Assembly (NCBI GenBank): GCA_017529425.1
Contig: JAFXNQ010000031.1
Span: 1 to 55,687, forward strand
Reading direction: 5' to 3'
Source of the DNA: Bacteroidales bacterium
GTDB lineage: Bacteria; Bacteroidota; Bacteroidia; Bacteroidales; UBA932
DNA length: 55,687 nucleotides
How positions within the stretch are numbered: the first letter of the stretch is position 1; the number at the start of each line of letters is the position of its first letter. The translations under genes and the position numbers were made by a program. The notes beneath the pieces are model-generated. The model did no database searches, was not told where the DNA came from, and saw only the letters and a list, made by a program, of their open reading frames with translations. This document shows positions 25,740-36,107 of this stretch, piece after piece.

Positions 25740-27335
25740 CTATATTCCTAATACGTGTTTATAAACCCATTGGGTGTATTCCGCCTCGCGCAGAGTGTCG
25801 CCCCAGCCGATGGGGAAGTTCCCTTTCCACCGCTCCTGAAGGAAATCGGCTAAGTCGGCACGCTCTTTTTCAATGCAGCCGTGGGCCTTTGCCAGCAGGC
25901 CGGCAGCACGGCAGGCGCAAAATTCGCCCTGGCATGTCCCCATACCGATGCGGGTCCGCCGCCTGAGGTCGGTGAGGGTAGAGGCATCCAACCGTTCGAT
26001 TGCGTTTTTCACCTCGCCGGACGATACCTCTTCGCATTCGCAGATAAGCGCTTCATCCAGTCTGTCGCGGGTTTTTATACGGTTGGCGCGTGAGCCCATC
26101 CGTGCCGCAGCGGCCTTTTGTGCCATCGAGGGCTTCTCCCAGATCTTCTGGGCAACTGCCTCGTATGAACCCTCCTCACTGCCAGGCAGTGCGGTAGTGG
26201 CTGTTTCACAGGTCTTGTCGATATTCAACTTGCGGCATACGGCATCGGTAGCGATTTCCGCCATCAGGCGGTATGTCATCAGCTTGCCGCCGGTAATGGT
26301 GATGAAACCCTTGAGGCCGTCGCGTTCTTCGTGGTCCAGGCAGACAATGCCGCGCGATATGTTGCGGCCGCTGGGGTCGTCGTCAGAGCTGACCAGGGGG
26401 CGCACGCCTGCGTATGCGCGCAGGATGCGGGTTGCGGAGAGCGAGGGGGTCATCTTGGCGCCCTCCGTTATCAGAAGATTAACTTCATCGGGAGTAACGG
26501 CAACCGAATCGCACTCTTCAAACGGAATCCGGGTCGAGGTGGTACCTATTATGCAGACTGTATCCCCGGGGACCAGGATATCGGCGTTGGAGGGCTTGCG
26601 GCATCGGTTGATAACCATATTGTTGACACGGTGGGCAAACACCAGCAGCGCCCCTTTTGCCGGGAACATACCTACGTTAACGCCTGCCAGGGCGGCGATG
26701 TCGTGGCCCCAGATCCCTCCGGCATTCACAGTTACCGGGGCATAGAAGTCACTCTCTTCGCCCGTGACCAGATTGCGGGTATGCACACCACGGATGGTAT
26801 CGCCTTCGCATATGAATCCGGTAACGGTGGTGTGCAGTCGTACCTGGCCGCCGTGCAATTTGGCATCCAGCATGTTGGCGGCGCACAGGCGGAACGGGTC
26901 CACGCTGCCGTCCGGTACCCGCACCGCTCCGGTCAGTTCCGGATTGACCGACGGTTCCAGCCGCTTGGCCAGCTCCGGGTCAATTACCTCGGCGCTGATG
27001 CCAGCTTTGCGGCATGCATCCACAAAGGTCTGCTGATAAGACAAGTCATCCTCAGGTAGGGAGATGAACAGGCCGTCGGTGGGGTCCACGCAGTGTGAGG
27101 CGATGCGGCGCAGAATCATGTTCTCCTTGATGCACTCTTCTGCCGACTCGGGGTCGTTTACGGCATAGCGGGCGCCGGAGTGGAGCAGGCCGTGGTTGCG
27201 GCCGGTGGCGCCGGTGGCTATGTCGCTACGCTCAATCAGCAGTGTTTTGAGGCCGCGCATGGCGCAGTCACGCTGTGTGCCGGCTCCGGTTATGCCGCCG
27301 CCTATGATTATTACGTCAAATTCGTTATTGCTCAT
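25740..27335 (-). CDS. glpA: anaerobic glycerol-3-phosphate dehydrogenase subunit A
   Basis: 531 residues, expected length. The catalytic flavoprotein: FAD motif DVIIIGGGITGAGTQRD at residues 7-23 and the GlpA/GlpD stretch RNHGLLHSGARYAV near 45-58. The C-terminal domain is a BFD-like [2Fe-2S] module with CECEEV and CQGEFCACR, found in GlpA but not in aerobic GlpD. It starts only 4 nt after the tricorn-like protease gene, so no separate promoter can fit between them. Confidence 0.96.
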   Translation of the reverse strand: MSNNEFDVIIIGGGITGAGTQRDCAMRGLKTLLIERSDIATGATGRNHGLLHSGARYAVNDPESAEECIKENMILRRIASHCVDPTDGLFISLPEDDLSYQQTFVDACRKAGISAEVIDPELAKRLEPSVNPELTGAVRVPDGSVDPFRLCAANMLDAKLHGGQVRLHTTVTGFICEGDTIRGVHTRNLVTGEESDFYAPVTVNAGGIWGHDIAALAGVNVGMFPAKGALLVFAHRVNNMVINRCRKPSNADILVPGDTVCIIGTTSTRIPFEECDSVAVTPDEVNLLITEGAKMTPSLSATRILRAYAGVRPLVSSDDDPSGRNISRGIVCLDHEERDGLKGFITITGGKLMTYRLMAEIATDAVCRKLNIDKTCETATTALPGSEEGSYEAVAQKIWEKPSMAQKAAAARMGSRANRIKTRDRLDEALICECEEVSSGEVKNAIERLDASTLTDLRRRTRIGMGTCQGEFCACRAAGLLAKAHGCIEKERADLADFLQERWKGNFPIGWGDTLREAEYTQWVYKHVLGI

Positions 27336-27339
27336 ATTG

Positions 27340-30300
27340 TTACTCTATCTGTGGCAGACCCAGGTCGGGGAATGTACGGGGTGCCGGCACGCCGGGGAGA
27401 GGCTTGCGATCCTTGAGCTGTTCAAGAGCTACCTCGATGGCCTTGAGCAGTTGCTGGTCTTCGCCCGCGAACTCCTTGACGGGGTCGTTGTCAATCACGA
27501 TGTCGGGGTCCACGCCGTGGTTCTCAACTATCCACTGTCCGGTCTTGGCGTCGTAGTTGGTGAAGAACGGTACGCGCACGTCTGTACCATCTACATATGG
27601 CAGGGAGCCGCTGATGCCCACGATGCCTCCCCAGGTGCGGGTACCTACGACAGTGCCGAGATTATTGGCCTTGAAACTCCAGGGGAAGAGGTCGCCGTCC
27701 GATGCCGAATACTTGTCTATCAGCAATACCTTGGGGCCGGTGTGGGTCGCATCCGGCACTGTGCCGGTCAAGGTAGAGCCGCGGCGCATAGTCATCCGGT
27801 ACACCTCACGCTGCAGCCGCTCGATAATCATAGGGGAGACGTTTCCGCCACCGTTGGAGCGGTCGTCGATGATAAGAGCCTCCTTGTCCAGCTGTGGATA
27901 ATAATAGCGTGCAAATTCAGAAAGCCCCTCTGGCCCCATATCGGGGATGTATATGTAGCCTATCTTCCCTCCGGAGAGTTTGTCGCAGGTTTCTATATTC
28001 TTCTGGATCCATTCATAGTGATAGAGGGGGTATTCGTCAGAAATAGGTTTCACAACCACCTTCTTGCCGCCTGCGGCAGCCTTGTCAGAGACAGTGAGTT
28101 CCGTCAACTGTCCGGCCTTGCCAACCAGCAGCTGGTATATGTTTGCTACGGTATTGGTGGGGACGCCGTCTATCGCGGTAATATACTGACCCTTGCTGAT
28201 GCCCATACCCGGTTCTGTAAGAGGTGAGCGGAGCTTCTCTTCGTATGGTGCTCCCTTAAGTATCTTCTCTATCCGGAAATAGCCGCTCTTGTCGCGGGAT
28301 ATCTCAGCCCCCAGCAGCCCCATCTCTATCCGCTCCGGCTTGGGATAATCGCCCACGGTGACGTAAGCGTGACCGGAAGCCACCTCGGATATCATCTCGC
28401 CAATTATATAATTCAAATCGAGACGAGTCTTTGCGTAGGGGAGCAGTACCGCATATTTATCTTTGATTTTCTGCCAGTTGCGGCCGTGCATATTCTTGAG
28501 GTAATAGCCGTCGCGGAAGGCTCTCCATACTTCGTCGTATATCTGAGCCCACTCTTTGGTGTAGTCGATGTCGGTAACCAGACCGCTCAGGTCGGGTTTG
28601 TCACCTCCGGACATCCTGGGGCCGAAATCCACTATGGAGAAGTCGCGCATCCCCTTGAACAATATGGCCTTTTTGTCACCCTTGCGATACATCACAATCG
28701 CGTCTGCGCACTCCTCGTCCTTGCCGGAAGCAAAGTCATACACATGAGTCTTGCGTCCCGCAGAATACCAGATTTTACTGCCGTCGCAGTAGAGTCCGCC
28801 CCAACCGATCTCGCCACTAACAGGAACTTTTACTGTGCGCAGGGAGAGTCCTTCAGGGTCTATCTTTACTACGACCTCCTTCTCACTCTCCTTAGCTTCC
28901 GGTGAGCCGTTGCCTTTGCCCTTTACGTCAGGGTTCTTGTCTGATTTCTTAGGACCCTTGCTGTCCATGGTCACTTCTCCGGGCCTGGGGCCGAACGGAC
29001 CTCCGGGGCCGGGACGGTCTCCTTCCACCGACTGCATTCCGTCCTTTGGAAGGAGGGGGGAGGGGGTGTCAGCTGCGAGCATAGTCATATAGATGCCGCT
29101 CATATTGCCCAGTATATAGTTCCACTCCACGCGGCCATACTGCGGATGAATGTCGCGGTCGGCTGTGAAAACCAGATACTTGCCATCGGCAGAGAAGGTA
29201 GGTGAACCAGAGTTGTACCACCTCTCGGTTACGGGGTACTCTTTCTTTGAATCGAGGTTGTAAACATATACTACATCCATCTCATTTTTGGCAGGACGGG
29301 TATATGTGAGCCATTTGCCGTCCGGGGAGTATTCCACCCTGTAGAATTCGGCTTCAGGATTAGTGAGAATTATCGATTTCTTGCCGTCAGGGACAGATAT
29401 CTCCACGATACGGTTCTCGCGGTCGGTGTAGAGGAGCTTTTTGCTGTCCGGGTTCCACTGGAGAGTGCGGATATAGGTGTCGTTGCCGCTGGTGAGCTGT
29501 TTTGCGTCGCCACCCTTCTCCACATCATACAGGTAGATTTCGGTCTCGCCGGTGGCATCGCCTATCCAGGCAATCCACTTTCCGTCCGGGCTCCAGTCTG
29601 CCTCGCGGTCGTTTGAGTCGGAGCTGCGGGTCAGGTTGCGGGTCACGCCCCTGCCTGCCGGGACATCATAGACCTCGCCGCGTGCGGTCACGGCAATCCT
29701 GTCTCCAGAAGGTGAAAGCGATGCGGCAGTAAGGTTGCCGGATACGTTGCGGTGCTCGCTGCGGCCGTAAATGTCATCGCCGGCCAGGTTTATGTGAACC
29801 TGTTCATATTTGCGGGTAGAGGGGTCAAGACGATAAATATAACCTCCGTTCTCAAACACTATGGTCTTGCCGTCGGTAGAGGGGAACTTGACATCGTAGA
29901 GGTCAAATTCTGTCACTTTCTCCGTCTTTTTGCTCTTTGTGTTGTAAACAAAGATGTTCATTATCATATCCCGGTCGGATGCGAAGAATATATCATCACC
30001 AACCCACATGGGGAAGATATCCTGTGCAATGTTATTGGTGATATTCTCAATCTTGCCGGCTTTGCGGTCCCAGATCCAGACATCGTCTGCCATTCCGCCG
30101 CGATAGTATTTCCAGGTGCGGAATTCGCGCATCACGCGGTTGTATGCAACTTTCTTCCCGTCAGGGGAGAAACTGCACCACCCGCCCTCTGGCAGGGGTA
30201 CCTCGGAGGGCATCCCGCCCTCTGGCTGCACTGTCCAGAGTTTACCGGAGAAGCCGTCGCCTATGCGGTTGCGGAAAACTATCTCCTTGCCATCTGGACT

Positions 30301-30678
30301 CCAGGCCATCACCATATTGTTGGGGCCCATACGGTCGCCCATCTCGTCGCGTTCGTTGGTGGCAGTCCAGGTGAGACGCACTGGTGCGCCACCCTCTGCC
30401 GGCATCTTGTAAACCTCGCGGTTACCGTCATATTCTGCCGTGAAAGCTATGGTTTTTCCGTCGGGAGAGTAGTGGGCAAACCCTTCATATCCTATGTGGG
30501 AGGTTAGCCTGCGGGCCATGCCTCCGGAAACAGGTACGCTCCAGAGATCGCCTGCATATGTGAACACAATCTCGCTGCCGTTGGTGGCGGGGAAGCGGAG
30601 CAGCCGGGCCTCATCTTCTTTGGCAGATGCGGCCAGTGTAACCGCCATTGCCGCTAATGCTATAATTAACTTCTTCAT
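27340..30678 (-). CDS. tricorn-like S41 serine protease with TolB/WD40 propellers
   Basis: 1112 residues from the ATG at 30678, which starts a clear signal peptide (IALAAMAVTLAASA); an upstream ATG adds only an unlikely 11 residues. The N-terminal ~600 residues hold repeated FSPDGKxIAF- and WSPDGKEIVF-type blades of TolB/tricorn propellers. A Gly/Lys/Pro-rich linker comes near 600-640, then a core, a PDZ-like segment and the S41 peptidase domain. Its core contains DRSNGGGNVSP and YSASDGDLFPWSF, where the nucleophile Ser lies, then GTRTWGG. Likely periplasmic, degrading peptides. Located between GH97 (22-nt gap) and glpA (4-nt gap). Confidence 0.92.
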   Translation of the reverse strand: MKKLIIALAAMAVTLAASAKEDEARLLRFPATNGSEIVFTYAGDLWSVPVSGGMARRLTSHIGYEGFAHYSPDGKTIAFTAEYDGNREVYKMPAEGGAPVRLTWTATNERDEMGDRMGPNNMVMAWSPDGKEIVFRNRIGDGFSGKLWTVQPEGGMPSEVPLPEGGWCSFSPDGKKVAYNRVMREFRTWKYYRGGMADDVWIWDRKAGKIENITNNIAQDIFPMWVGDDIFFASDRDMIMNIFVYNTKSKKTEKVTEFDLYDVKFPSTDGKTIVFENGGYIYRLDPSTRKYEQVHINLAGDDIYGRSEHRNVSGNLTAASLSPSGDRIAVTARGEVYDVPAGRGVTRNLTRSSDSNDREADWSPDGKWIAWIGDATGETEIYLYDVEKGGDAKQLTSGNDTYIRTLQWNPDSKKLLYTDRENRIVEISVPDGKKSIILTNPEAEFYRVEYSPDGKWLTYTRPAKNEMDVVYVYNLDSKKEYPVTERWYNSGSPTFSADGKYLVFTADRDIHPQYGRVEWNYILGNMSGIYMTMLAADTPSPLLPKDGMQSVEGDRPGPGGPFGPRPGEVTMDSKGPKKSDKNPDVKGKGNGSPEAKESEKEVVVKIDPEGLSLRTVKVPVSGEIGWGGLYCDGSKIWYSAGRKTHVYDFASGKDEECADAIVMYRKGDKKAILFKGMRDFSIVDFGPRMSGGDKPDLSGLVTDIDYTKEWAQIYDEVWRAFRDGYYLKNMHGRNWQKIKDKYAVLLPYAKTRLDLNYIIGEMISEVASGHAYVTVGDYPKPERIEMGLLGAEISRDKSGYFRIEKILKGAPYEEKLRSPLTEPGMGISKGQYITAIDGVPTNTVANIYQLLVGKAGQLTELTVSDKAAAGGKKVVVKPISDEYPLYHYEWIQKNIETCDKLSGGKIGYIYIPDMGPEGLSEFARYYYPQLDKEALIIDDRSNGGGNVSPMIIERLQREVYRMTMRRGSTLTGTVPDATHTGPKVLLIDKYSASDGDLFPWSFKANNLGTVVGTRTWGGIVGISGSLPYVDGTDVRVPFFTNYDAKTGQWIVENHGVDPDIVIDNDPVKEFAGEDQQLLKAIEVALEQLKDRKPLPGVPAPRTFPDLGLPQIE

Positions 30679-30700
30679 ATCATTTGTTTTAATCATATTG

Positions 30701-32662
30701 TCAGAATACAACTACGCAACCACCGCCCGGAGCGAGGTGGACAGTGAGTTCTCCATTATTGACAGCGACACTCTCAGCCATATAATCCTGTCCGTTGCGG
30801 TGGGCATTCACACCGTCGCGCCAGAGGGTGGCCCTGGTGCCGTCGGTTGCCTCGAACGGGAGGCGGAAGGTGACGTCGCGCTCATTCCAGTTGTTCATGG
30901 CTGCCAGATACCACTTGCTGCCGCTGCGGCGGGCCATCACTATGAAATCACCAATCTTGCCGTCCAGGGCTATGGTCTCGTCCCATACGGTGGGGATGGA
31001 GGCGATAAAGCGGGTACACTCCTGCTCAGATTCATAATTGGTGGGGGAGTCGCACAGCATGGTGAACGGGGCGTCAAAGATGATATATTCCGCCAGCTGC
31101 CGGCAGCGGGTGCCCTGGCTCATAGGTTCGTTGTCGCAAGGGTAATAATTGACTTTGATAGCATTGCGCATCGCGCCCTGGGTGTAGTCACAGGGGCCTG
31201 CCACCAGACGGGTAAACGGGATGGTAACATCGTAGGTTACCTGGTCGTATTCCGGTCCCATCCATTTAAGCTGCTCCAGGCCGTTGACTCCCTCAAAATT
31301 GAGGACGTTGGGCCAGGTGCGGGTAAGTCCGGCCGGCTTGAAGGCGCCGTGGAAATCTACAAACTGGTGATACTTTGCAGCGGTGCGGGCAGCCTGCTCG
31401 TAGAAGGCCACCATAGGCTGGTCGTCACGGTTCATAAAGTCAATCTTCCAGCCCGCTATGCCCATCTCGCTATAGTGTTTGCATACACCTTCCATATCGC
31501 GGTTAAAGGCCCAGTATCCGGCCCAAAGCACCAGAGCGACCCCTTTGCTGAGGGCGTACTGGCTCAACATGGGGAGGTCAATCTCGGGCACTACCTGCAT
31601 CAGGTCGGCCTGCAGGTTCACAGCCCATCCCTCGTCCAGAATTACATACTCGATGCCATGGTCGGCAGCAAAATCGATATAATATTTGTAGGTGTCGTTG
31701 TTGACGCCCGATTTGAAATCTACCCCTTTGAGGTTCCAGTCGTTCCACCAGTCCCACGCGACCTTGCCGGGCTTAACCCACGAGAAGTCGCCCTCGGCAG
31801 GTTTCGCCAGACGCCAGACAAGGTCGTTGTCGGCCAGTTGCTTGTCTGAGTCTGCTATAACCACTACTCTCCAAGGGAGTTTCTCCCCCTTGTCTCCCTT
31901 GTAGATATAAGGTTCACGGGAGGTTATGACCCCCTGCAGCATATTGTGGCCGCCCTGGACAATGGTTTTGGGATATCCTGCAAACATCGCATTGAGGCTG
32001 GCTGAGCCGCCGTCACCGTGAAGATACATGCCGGGATAGTTCAGCAGGTCAGACTCGGTGATGCTGATGCGGGGACCGGCAGTGGACTCGATTGTAACAG
32101 GCAGGAATGCCATTCTTCTCGGATTCCACTGGGAGAGAGTAGAGTATGTGTAGATATTTTCAAAAGAGTTGAAGAACTGATTCTCAAAAGAACCTCCGTC
32201 CCTGACATAGGGAATCCAGGCAGAGGGGTCGTCGGGGAAATTGAATTCTGCGGTTTCGCCCGCTATCTCAACCCCTTTCTTGGTTACAAAACGGTATGCC
32301 ACGCCGTCGTTGCATGTGCGGAAGATTACGTCGAAATCTTTTGCCACCAGTGTCAGCTGATTATACTCGTCGTGAACTGTGCTGCGTTTAAAGTTTTGTG
32401 CAACATAATCGCTTGCATCACTGCTCTTTATGCTTTTGCGGAAATTGACCTTGCCTCCATATACGGTACCGTCGGAGAGCGTCAGGGCAATCTTGGACGG
32501 GGCAATCAGCTGCATGCCGTCTTTGGATACGCTCCAAGAGAGCTCAGGCGAAGTCCGGACGTCCAGCGATATGTGTCCGTCAGGAGAAACAACGTTGTAA
32601 TCTTTTGCTTGAGAGGATAGTACAGTGATAACTGCCGCGAGAGTAATCAGGAGTCTTTTCAT
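30701..32662 (-). CDS. GH97 glycoside hydrolase (SusB-like alpha-glycosidase)
   Basis: 653 residues with signal peptide (cleavage near SSQA). The GH97 layout is N-terminal beta domain, TIM barrel and C-terminal beta domain. Recognisable stretches are SPDGHISLDV at the start, WIPYVRDGGSFENQF, GIEYVILDEGWAV and GWKIDFMNRDDQ, then NFEGVNGLEQLKW with the likely acid Glu. The Asp in KIDFM occupies the place of the nucleophile in retaining GH97 enzymes such as alpha-galactosidases; SusB-type inverting members lack it. I infer a retaining enzyme, with moderate confidence. Periplasmic. No SusC/D pair nearby; it is embedded in a long operon. Confidence 0.93.
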   Translation of the reverse strand: MKRLLITLAAVITVLSSQAKDYNVVSPDGHISLDVRTSPELSWSVSKDGMQLIAPSKIALTLSDGTVYGGKVNFRKSIKSSDASDYVAQNFKRSTVHDEYNQLTLVAKDFDVIFRTCNDGVAYRFVTKKGVEIAGETAEFNFPDDPSAWIPYVRDGGSFENQFFNSFENIYTYSTLSQWNPRRMAFLPVTIESTAGPRISITESDLLNYPGMYLHGDGGSASLNAMFAGYPKTIVQGGHNMLQGVITSREPYIYKGDKGEKLPWRVVVIADSDKQLADNDLVWRLAKPAEGDFSWVKPGKVAWDWWNDWNLKGVDFKSGVNNDTYKYYIDFAADHGIEYVILDEGWAVNLQADLMQVVPEIDLPMLSQYALSKGVALVLWAGYWAFNRDMEGVCKHYSEMGIAGWKIDFMNRDDQPMVAFYEQAARTAAKYHQFVDFHGAFKPAGLTRTWPNVLNFEGVNGLEQLKWMGPEYDQVTYDVTIPFTRLVAGPCDYTQGAMRNAIKVNYYPCDNEPMSQGTRCRQLAEYIIFDAPFTMLCDSPTNYESEQECTRFIASIPTVWDETIALDGKIGDFIVMARRSGSKWYLAAMNNWNERDVTFRLPFEATDGTRATLWRDGVNAHRNGQDYMAESVAVNNGELTVHLAPGGGCVVVF

Positions 32663-32663
32663 A

Positions 32664-34754
32664 TTATTGCGTAATTATTTTTGACATAGTTAATTCATTC
32701 TTGTTCCCGTTGCGCTGATACTCAATCGAGTCCATGATTTTTCTGGCAAGTAAGATGCCAAGCCCCCCTATGGGCCGATTCTCAATATCAACGGAAGTGT
32801 CGGCAGTTGTGACTTTTGTCGGGTCAAAGGGCTGCCCGTCGTCAACCACCGTGAATGCGACCCTGCTGCCGTCATAGGAGGCTTCAACTGTAACGTCGCC
32901 TTCTGTGCCTTCAGGATATGCGTAACTTACAGCATTGACTACTATTTCCTCCAGAGCAAGCCGTATATTGGCGGAGGTTTTGGGCTCCAGATACAGTCTT
33001 GAAAGGAAACTCTTGACAAAGTCACTCAAGTGTGCAATCTCCTTGACGTCGTTCTTTAAAGTGAGACTCATTCTCCGGCTGTACCGGATCACCATCATGG
33101 CGAGGTCATCGCTCTGGGGAGCACCATCCACAAACGCACTCACCTCATGTCGCATCGTCTCTACTAAATGATTCAGCGTGAGGTTCTCCTGCCGGCATCT
33201 TTCAAGAATCTCCATAACCCGGTCCTTGCCAAACTGCTCCCGCCTCAAATTCTTTGCCTCCGTAAGACCGTCGGTGTATAGGAAGATGTCGGTGCCGGGA
33301 GAGAGTTTGCAGGTCTGGTCTTCATAAATAGTATCGGGGAAGACGCCGAGTGGGAGGTTGGGCTTGACATTGAGCGGTGCGACATCGCAGGTGATTACCA
33401 CCGGTTTGTCGTGCCCGGCATTGCAATAGCGCATCTCTCCGGTGGCAAGGTCTATTATCCCCAGGAAAAATGTGACAAACATATTGGAGTCGTTACTCCG
33501 GCATCCCTCCCTGTTCAGGGCGTCCAGGATAAAAGAAGGGCTTTCATAATTGTCAGCAGTCAATCTGAAAAGGCCGTGTATTACAGACATCACCATTGCG
33601 GACGGAACCCCCTTGCCGCTTACGTCGCCAATGCAGAAGAAGAGCTTGCCATTCCTCTCAAAACAGTCAATTATATCTCCGCCGACCTCGCGGGCAGGCT
33701 CCAGGGTGCCGAATACTCCGGGTGGATATGACTTGGGAAGCATCGATGTCTGGATATGGCTCGCGATGGACAGTTCGCTGCCTATTCTGGCCTGTTCCAT
33801 ATTGGCTTCCTGGAGTTTTTTCTCCCCCCGGGCGTACCGGTTTATCATGAATGACAGCATAAGCACACCCGCCAGAATCATAAGCACGTGCCAGAGACGG
33901 ATTTTTATCAGCGGTTTGTACAGGTCTTCCTTATAATAGACCTGCGCAATGCGCCAATATGGGGGCTCTTTCATCTCTGAAACCGGTACGACAACGGCTT
34001 TCCCGTTAATCTTGATGTTTTTATCGCCCAGGCATGCCATGGTCTTTGCAACTGTCTCGGCAGGGACGCGCTCTTGAGGAGGCGTTGCCACAAGTTTGCC
34101 CTCCTGTGTCATCAAGACGCAGAAAGAAGAGGAGAAACGCTGATGGTCGTTGATTGTTTCCCCCAGGCGGGACAGGTCCATGTCCAGGCCGCAGACTGCA
34201 ACGATATTGCCTTCGAAATCGGTCACGGGGCAGGAATATGTGGTAAGCCTCAATACGGAGCTGTTTTCATAAGAATAGGGGTCGGACCAGACAGCGGTCT
34301 TGGTTTCGAGCACTTTTTTGAAGGCCTCATTGTTTGTGTAATCGTGCTCGCCGTCGGCTATCTGCTCGATTACGTAACCGTCCCCTTGTTTATATACGTA
34401 TGGTTCGAAAAGCCTCCCTTTGGAGGGGTAGTAGTCGGGAATGAATGCCATGCATCCCCCGACCACGTTAGGATTGTCATCTATCAGGCGCACTATTGCG
34501 TTAAAGGTGCAGTCCGGGTTGTTGAGGTTGCGCCGGATATCCCACATGTTCTCCTTCATCGTGGTTTCTGTGAGCTCCAGTGTATGGCGGGCACTCCTTG
34601 AGATGGAGTTTGTAACCAACCGGGCACGGACCGTAAGCTCATTGTCCACCAAGTTGCGCATTTGCTGGTATTGGGCCACGGAAATTGCCTCCACCATAAG
34701 GGCGGCGATGGCAATTATGAGTATGCGCGCGGTGCGGCTGCTTAGCTTTGCCAT
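32664..34754 (-). CDS. membrane sensor with PP2C (SpoIIE/RsbU) phosphatase and fused anti-sigma-type kinase domain
   Basis: 696 residues. An N-terminal membrane helix (about 9-28) and a second (about 295-315) enclose a dCache-like extracytoplasmic sensor. A short linker follows, with QARIGSELSIASHIQTSMLPKSYPP, typical of RsbU-type phosphatases. The SpoIIE/PP2C domain carries AREVGGDIIDCF and GDVSGKGVPSAMVMS, with the metal-binding Asp residues. The C-terminal ~130 residues form a GHKL ATPase like RsbW (LEEIVVNAVSYAYPEG, VDDGQPFDP, GGLGILLARK). Such fusions control partner-switching pathways, yet no antagonist (STAS) or sigma gene lies nearby. The stop is 1 nt before the GH97 start. Confidence 0.9.
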   Translation of the reverse strand: MAKLSSRTARILIIAIAALMVEAISVAQYQQMRNLVDNELTVRARLVTNSISRSARHTLELTETTMKENMWDIRRNLNNPDCTFNAIVRLIDDNPNVVGGCMAFIPDYYPSKGRLFEPYVYKQGDGYVIEQIADGEHDYTNNEAFKKVLETKTAVWSDPYSYENSSVLRLTTYSCPVTDFEGNIVAVCGLDMDLSRLGETINDHQRFSSSFCVLMTQEGKLVATPPQERVPAETVAKTMACLGDKNIKINGKAVVVPVSEMKEPPYWRIAQVYYKEDLYKPLIKIRLWHVLMILAGVLMLSFMINRYARGEKKLQEANMEQARIGSELSIASHIQTSMLPKSYPPGVFGTLEPAREVGGDIIDCFERNGKLFFCIGDVSGKGVPSAMVMSVIHGLFRLTADNYESPSFILDALNREGCRSNDSNMFVTFFLGIIDLATGEMRYCNAGHDKPVVITCDVAPLNVKPNLPLGVFPDTIYEDQTCKLSPGTDIFLYTDGLTEAKNLRREQFGKDRVMEILERCRQENLTLNHLVETMRHEVSAFVDGAPQSDDLAMMVIRYSRRMSLTLKNDVKEIAHLSDFVKSFLSRLYLEPKTSANIRLALEEIVVNAVSYAYPEGTEGDVTVEASYDGSRVAFTVVDDGQPFDPTKVTTADTSVDIENRPIGGLGILLARKIMDSIEYQRNGNKNELTMSKIITQ

Positions 34755-34767
34755 AGGAGAAGATCGA

Positions 34768-36093
34768 TTACCAGCTGAAATTAAGAATCCTCGGTGTCAG
34801 GGATAACGACAGCCATGACCAGAACAGACGGCCATCTTCTGAAGCGCGTTTTAGCCGTTGCATGTTCTCTGTGCCAAACATGTATGATATTCCGCAGGAC
34901 AGGGAGGCGTATTTTGTAAATTGCCAGGATGTCTCCATTTCGAACTCGTGTCCAAGCGTGGGGCCGATATTATGAAGCTTTGCGGCGATTGCAAGGTAAT
35001 GGTAAGAGAAATCTGCGGAAAGATTCGGTATCGGTTTGATTTTTGTCCCCACAAACGCGTTTTGAAGGCCCGGTGTGAAACCGTTTACGTAGGTACTCAC
35101 ATAGAAGAAGTCCATAGCTCCGTAGAATTTGTGGTGTGAGCCGTAAATAGGATTGAAACCACGGAGTACTTCGTGGTAGGTGAGGCCGATGGCTCCGGGC
35201 TTCGGTACGGCGAACGTTTCATCGCCGCTGAGGTAGTCGTAACCAGCATAGAAGGTCCAGACAGCAGACGGGGTGAACATTGTCTTGATACTGGCCATCC
35301 ATGCATCCAGTCGTGATCCCTTTTCATCGGTGCCCATTTGTCTGTAGTAAGACCCCTCAACGTTCCATCTGGTTGGATTGAACTTCACATATCCCCCGAC
35401 GACCTGCTGCCATGCGATATGTTCATTTTCTCCCGGAGAGCCGGCCTGCATGCCTATGTTGAGCCCCAGCAGTGATACGCCAAGCGGTGCGACCGGCAGG
35501 TCATAATGATACCACAACATATGCATGGTCTTATACGGAAGGGCGCCATCTGCATAGTATGTGCTGCCGTTCATAGTGTTTTCAGCATTCTGATTGTATG
35601 CCCACACTGTATGTACCTTGTGGCCGTGTCCTTCGTATCCACCCTTGAGTACATCGTGGGTGATGCCGGCCATGGACCAGTCGTTGGGACCAAGGATACG
35701 CTCGTCGTCGTATGCCAGCACCATCCGTCCTACCTGTAAGAACAATCCGCCACGGGTGTTGAGCTTTGCCCAGGCTTCGTGGATGCCGAATGACCCCTTG
35801 CCGGCCTGCCCCCATATCCCCTGATGCTGAAAGGAGGTCTTCACCTCCAGTCCGGGCCTCTGATAGCCAATGGATATCCTCGCCCTGCCAAAGACAAAGG
35901 CGGCTTTGTCTGAATTGACGTCCTCTGCATCAGGCAGCCCGCCGTCGCGGATCTCCCCGCGGTTGAACATCTGAATATCGGCAGTCAGGTGGTTTTCAGG
36001 GACTTTCTCCTGGGCCAGGGTGGCGGGAGATATTGCGAGTGCAAACCCGACTGCGGCCAATGCTGCGGCATACACGCTGAGTATAGGTCTCAT
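34768..36093 (-). CDS. outer-membrane barrel, alginate-export-like
   Basis: 441 residues with signal peptide (ATLAQ, cleavage near 27). The sequence pattern (AFVFGRARISIGYQRPGLEVKTSFQHQG, then HEAWAKLNTRGGLFLQVGRMVLAYDDERILG) is that of the alginate-export/porin superfamily of 18-stranded barrels. It ends with NFSW, an aromatic C-terminus suitable for Bam. Located 14 nt after the ABC exporter and 13 nt before the sensor phosphatase. It could be the outer-membrane exit for what the ABC protein exports, or simply a sugar/anion porin. Assignment to barrel is firm, substrate is not. Confidence 0.75.
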   Translation of the reverse strand: MRPILSVYAAALAAVGFALAISPATLAQEKVPENHLTADIQMFNRGEIRDGGLPDAEDVNSDKAAFVFGRARISIGYQRPGLEVKTSFQHQGIWGQAGKGSFGIHEAWAKLNTRGGLFLQVGRMVLAYDDERILGPNDWSMAGITHDVLKGGYEGHGHKVHTVWAYNQNAENTMNGSTYYADGALPYKTMHMLWYHYDLPVAPLGVSLLGLNIGMQAGSPGENEHIAWQQVVGGYVKFNPTRWNVEGSYYRQMGTDEKGSRLDAWMASIKTMFTPSAVWTFYAGYDYLSGDETFAVPKPGAIGLTYHEVLRGFNPIYGSHHKFYGAMDFFYVSTYVNGFTPGLQNAFVGTKIKPIPNLSADFSYHYLAIAAKLHNIGPTLGHEFEMETSWQFTKYASLSCGISYMFGTENMQRLKRASEDGRLFWSWLSLSLTPRILNFSW

Positions 36094-36107
36094 GGCTGTA
36101 GAGTTTT

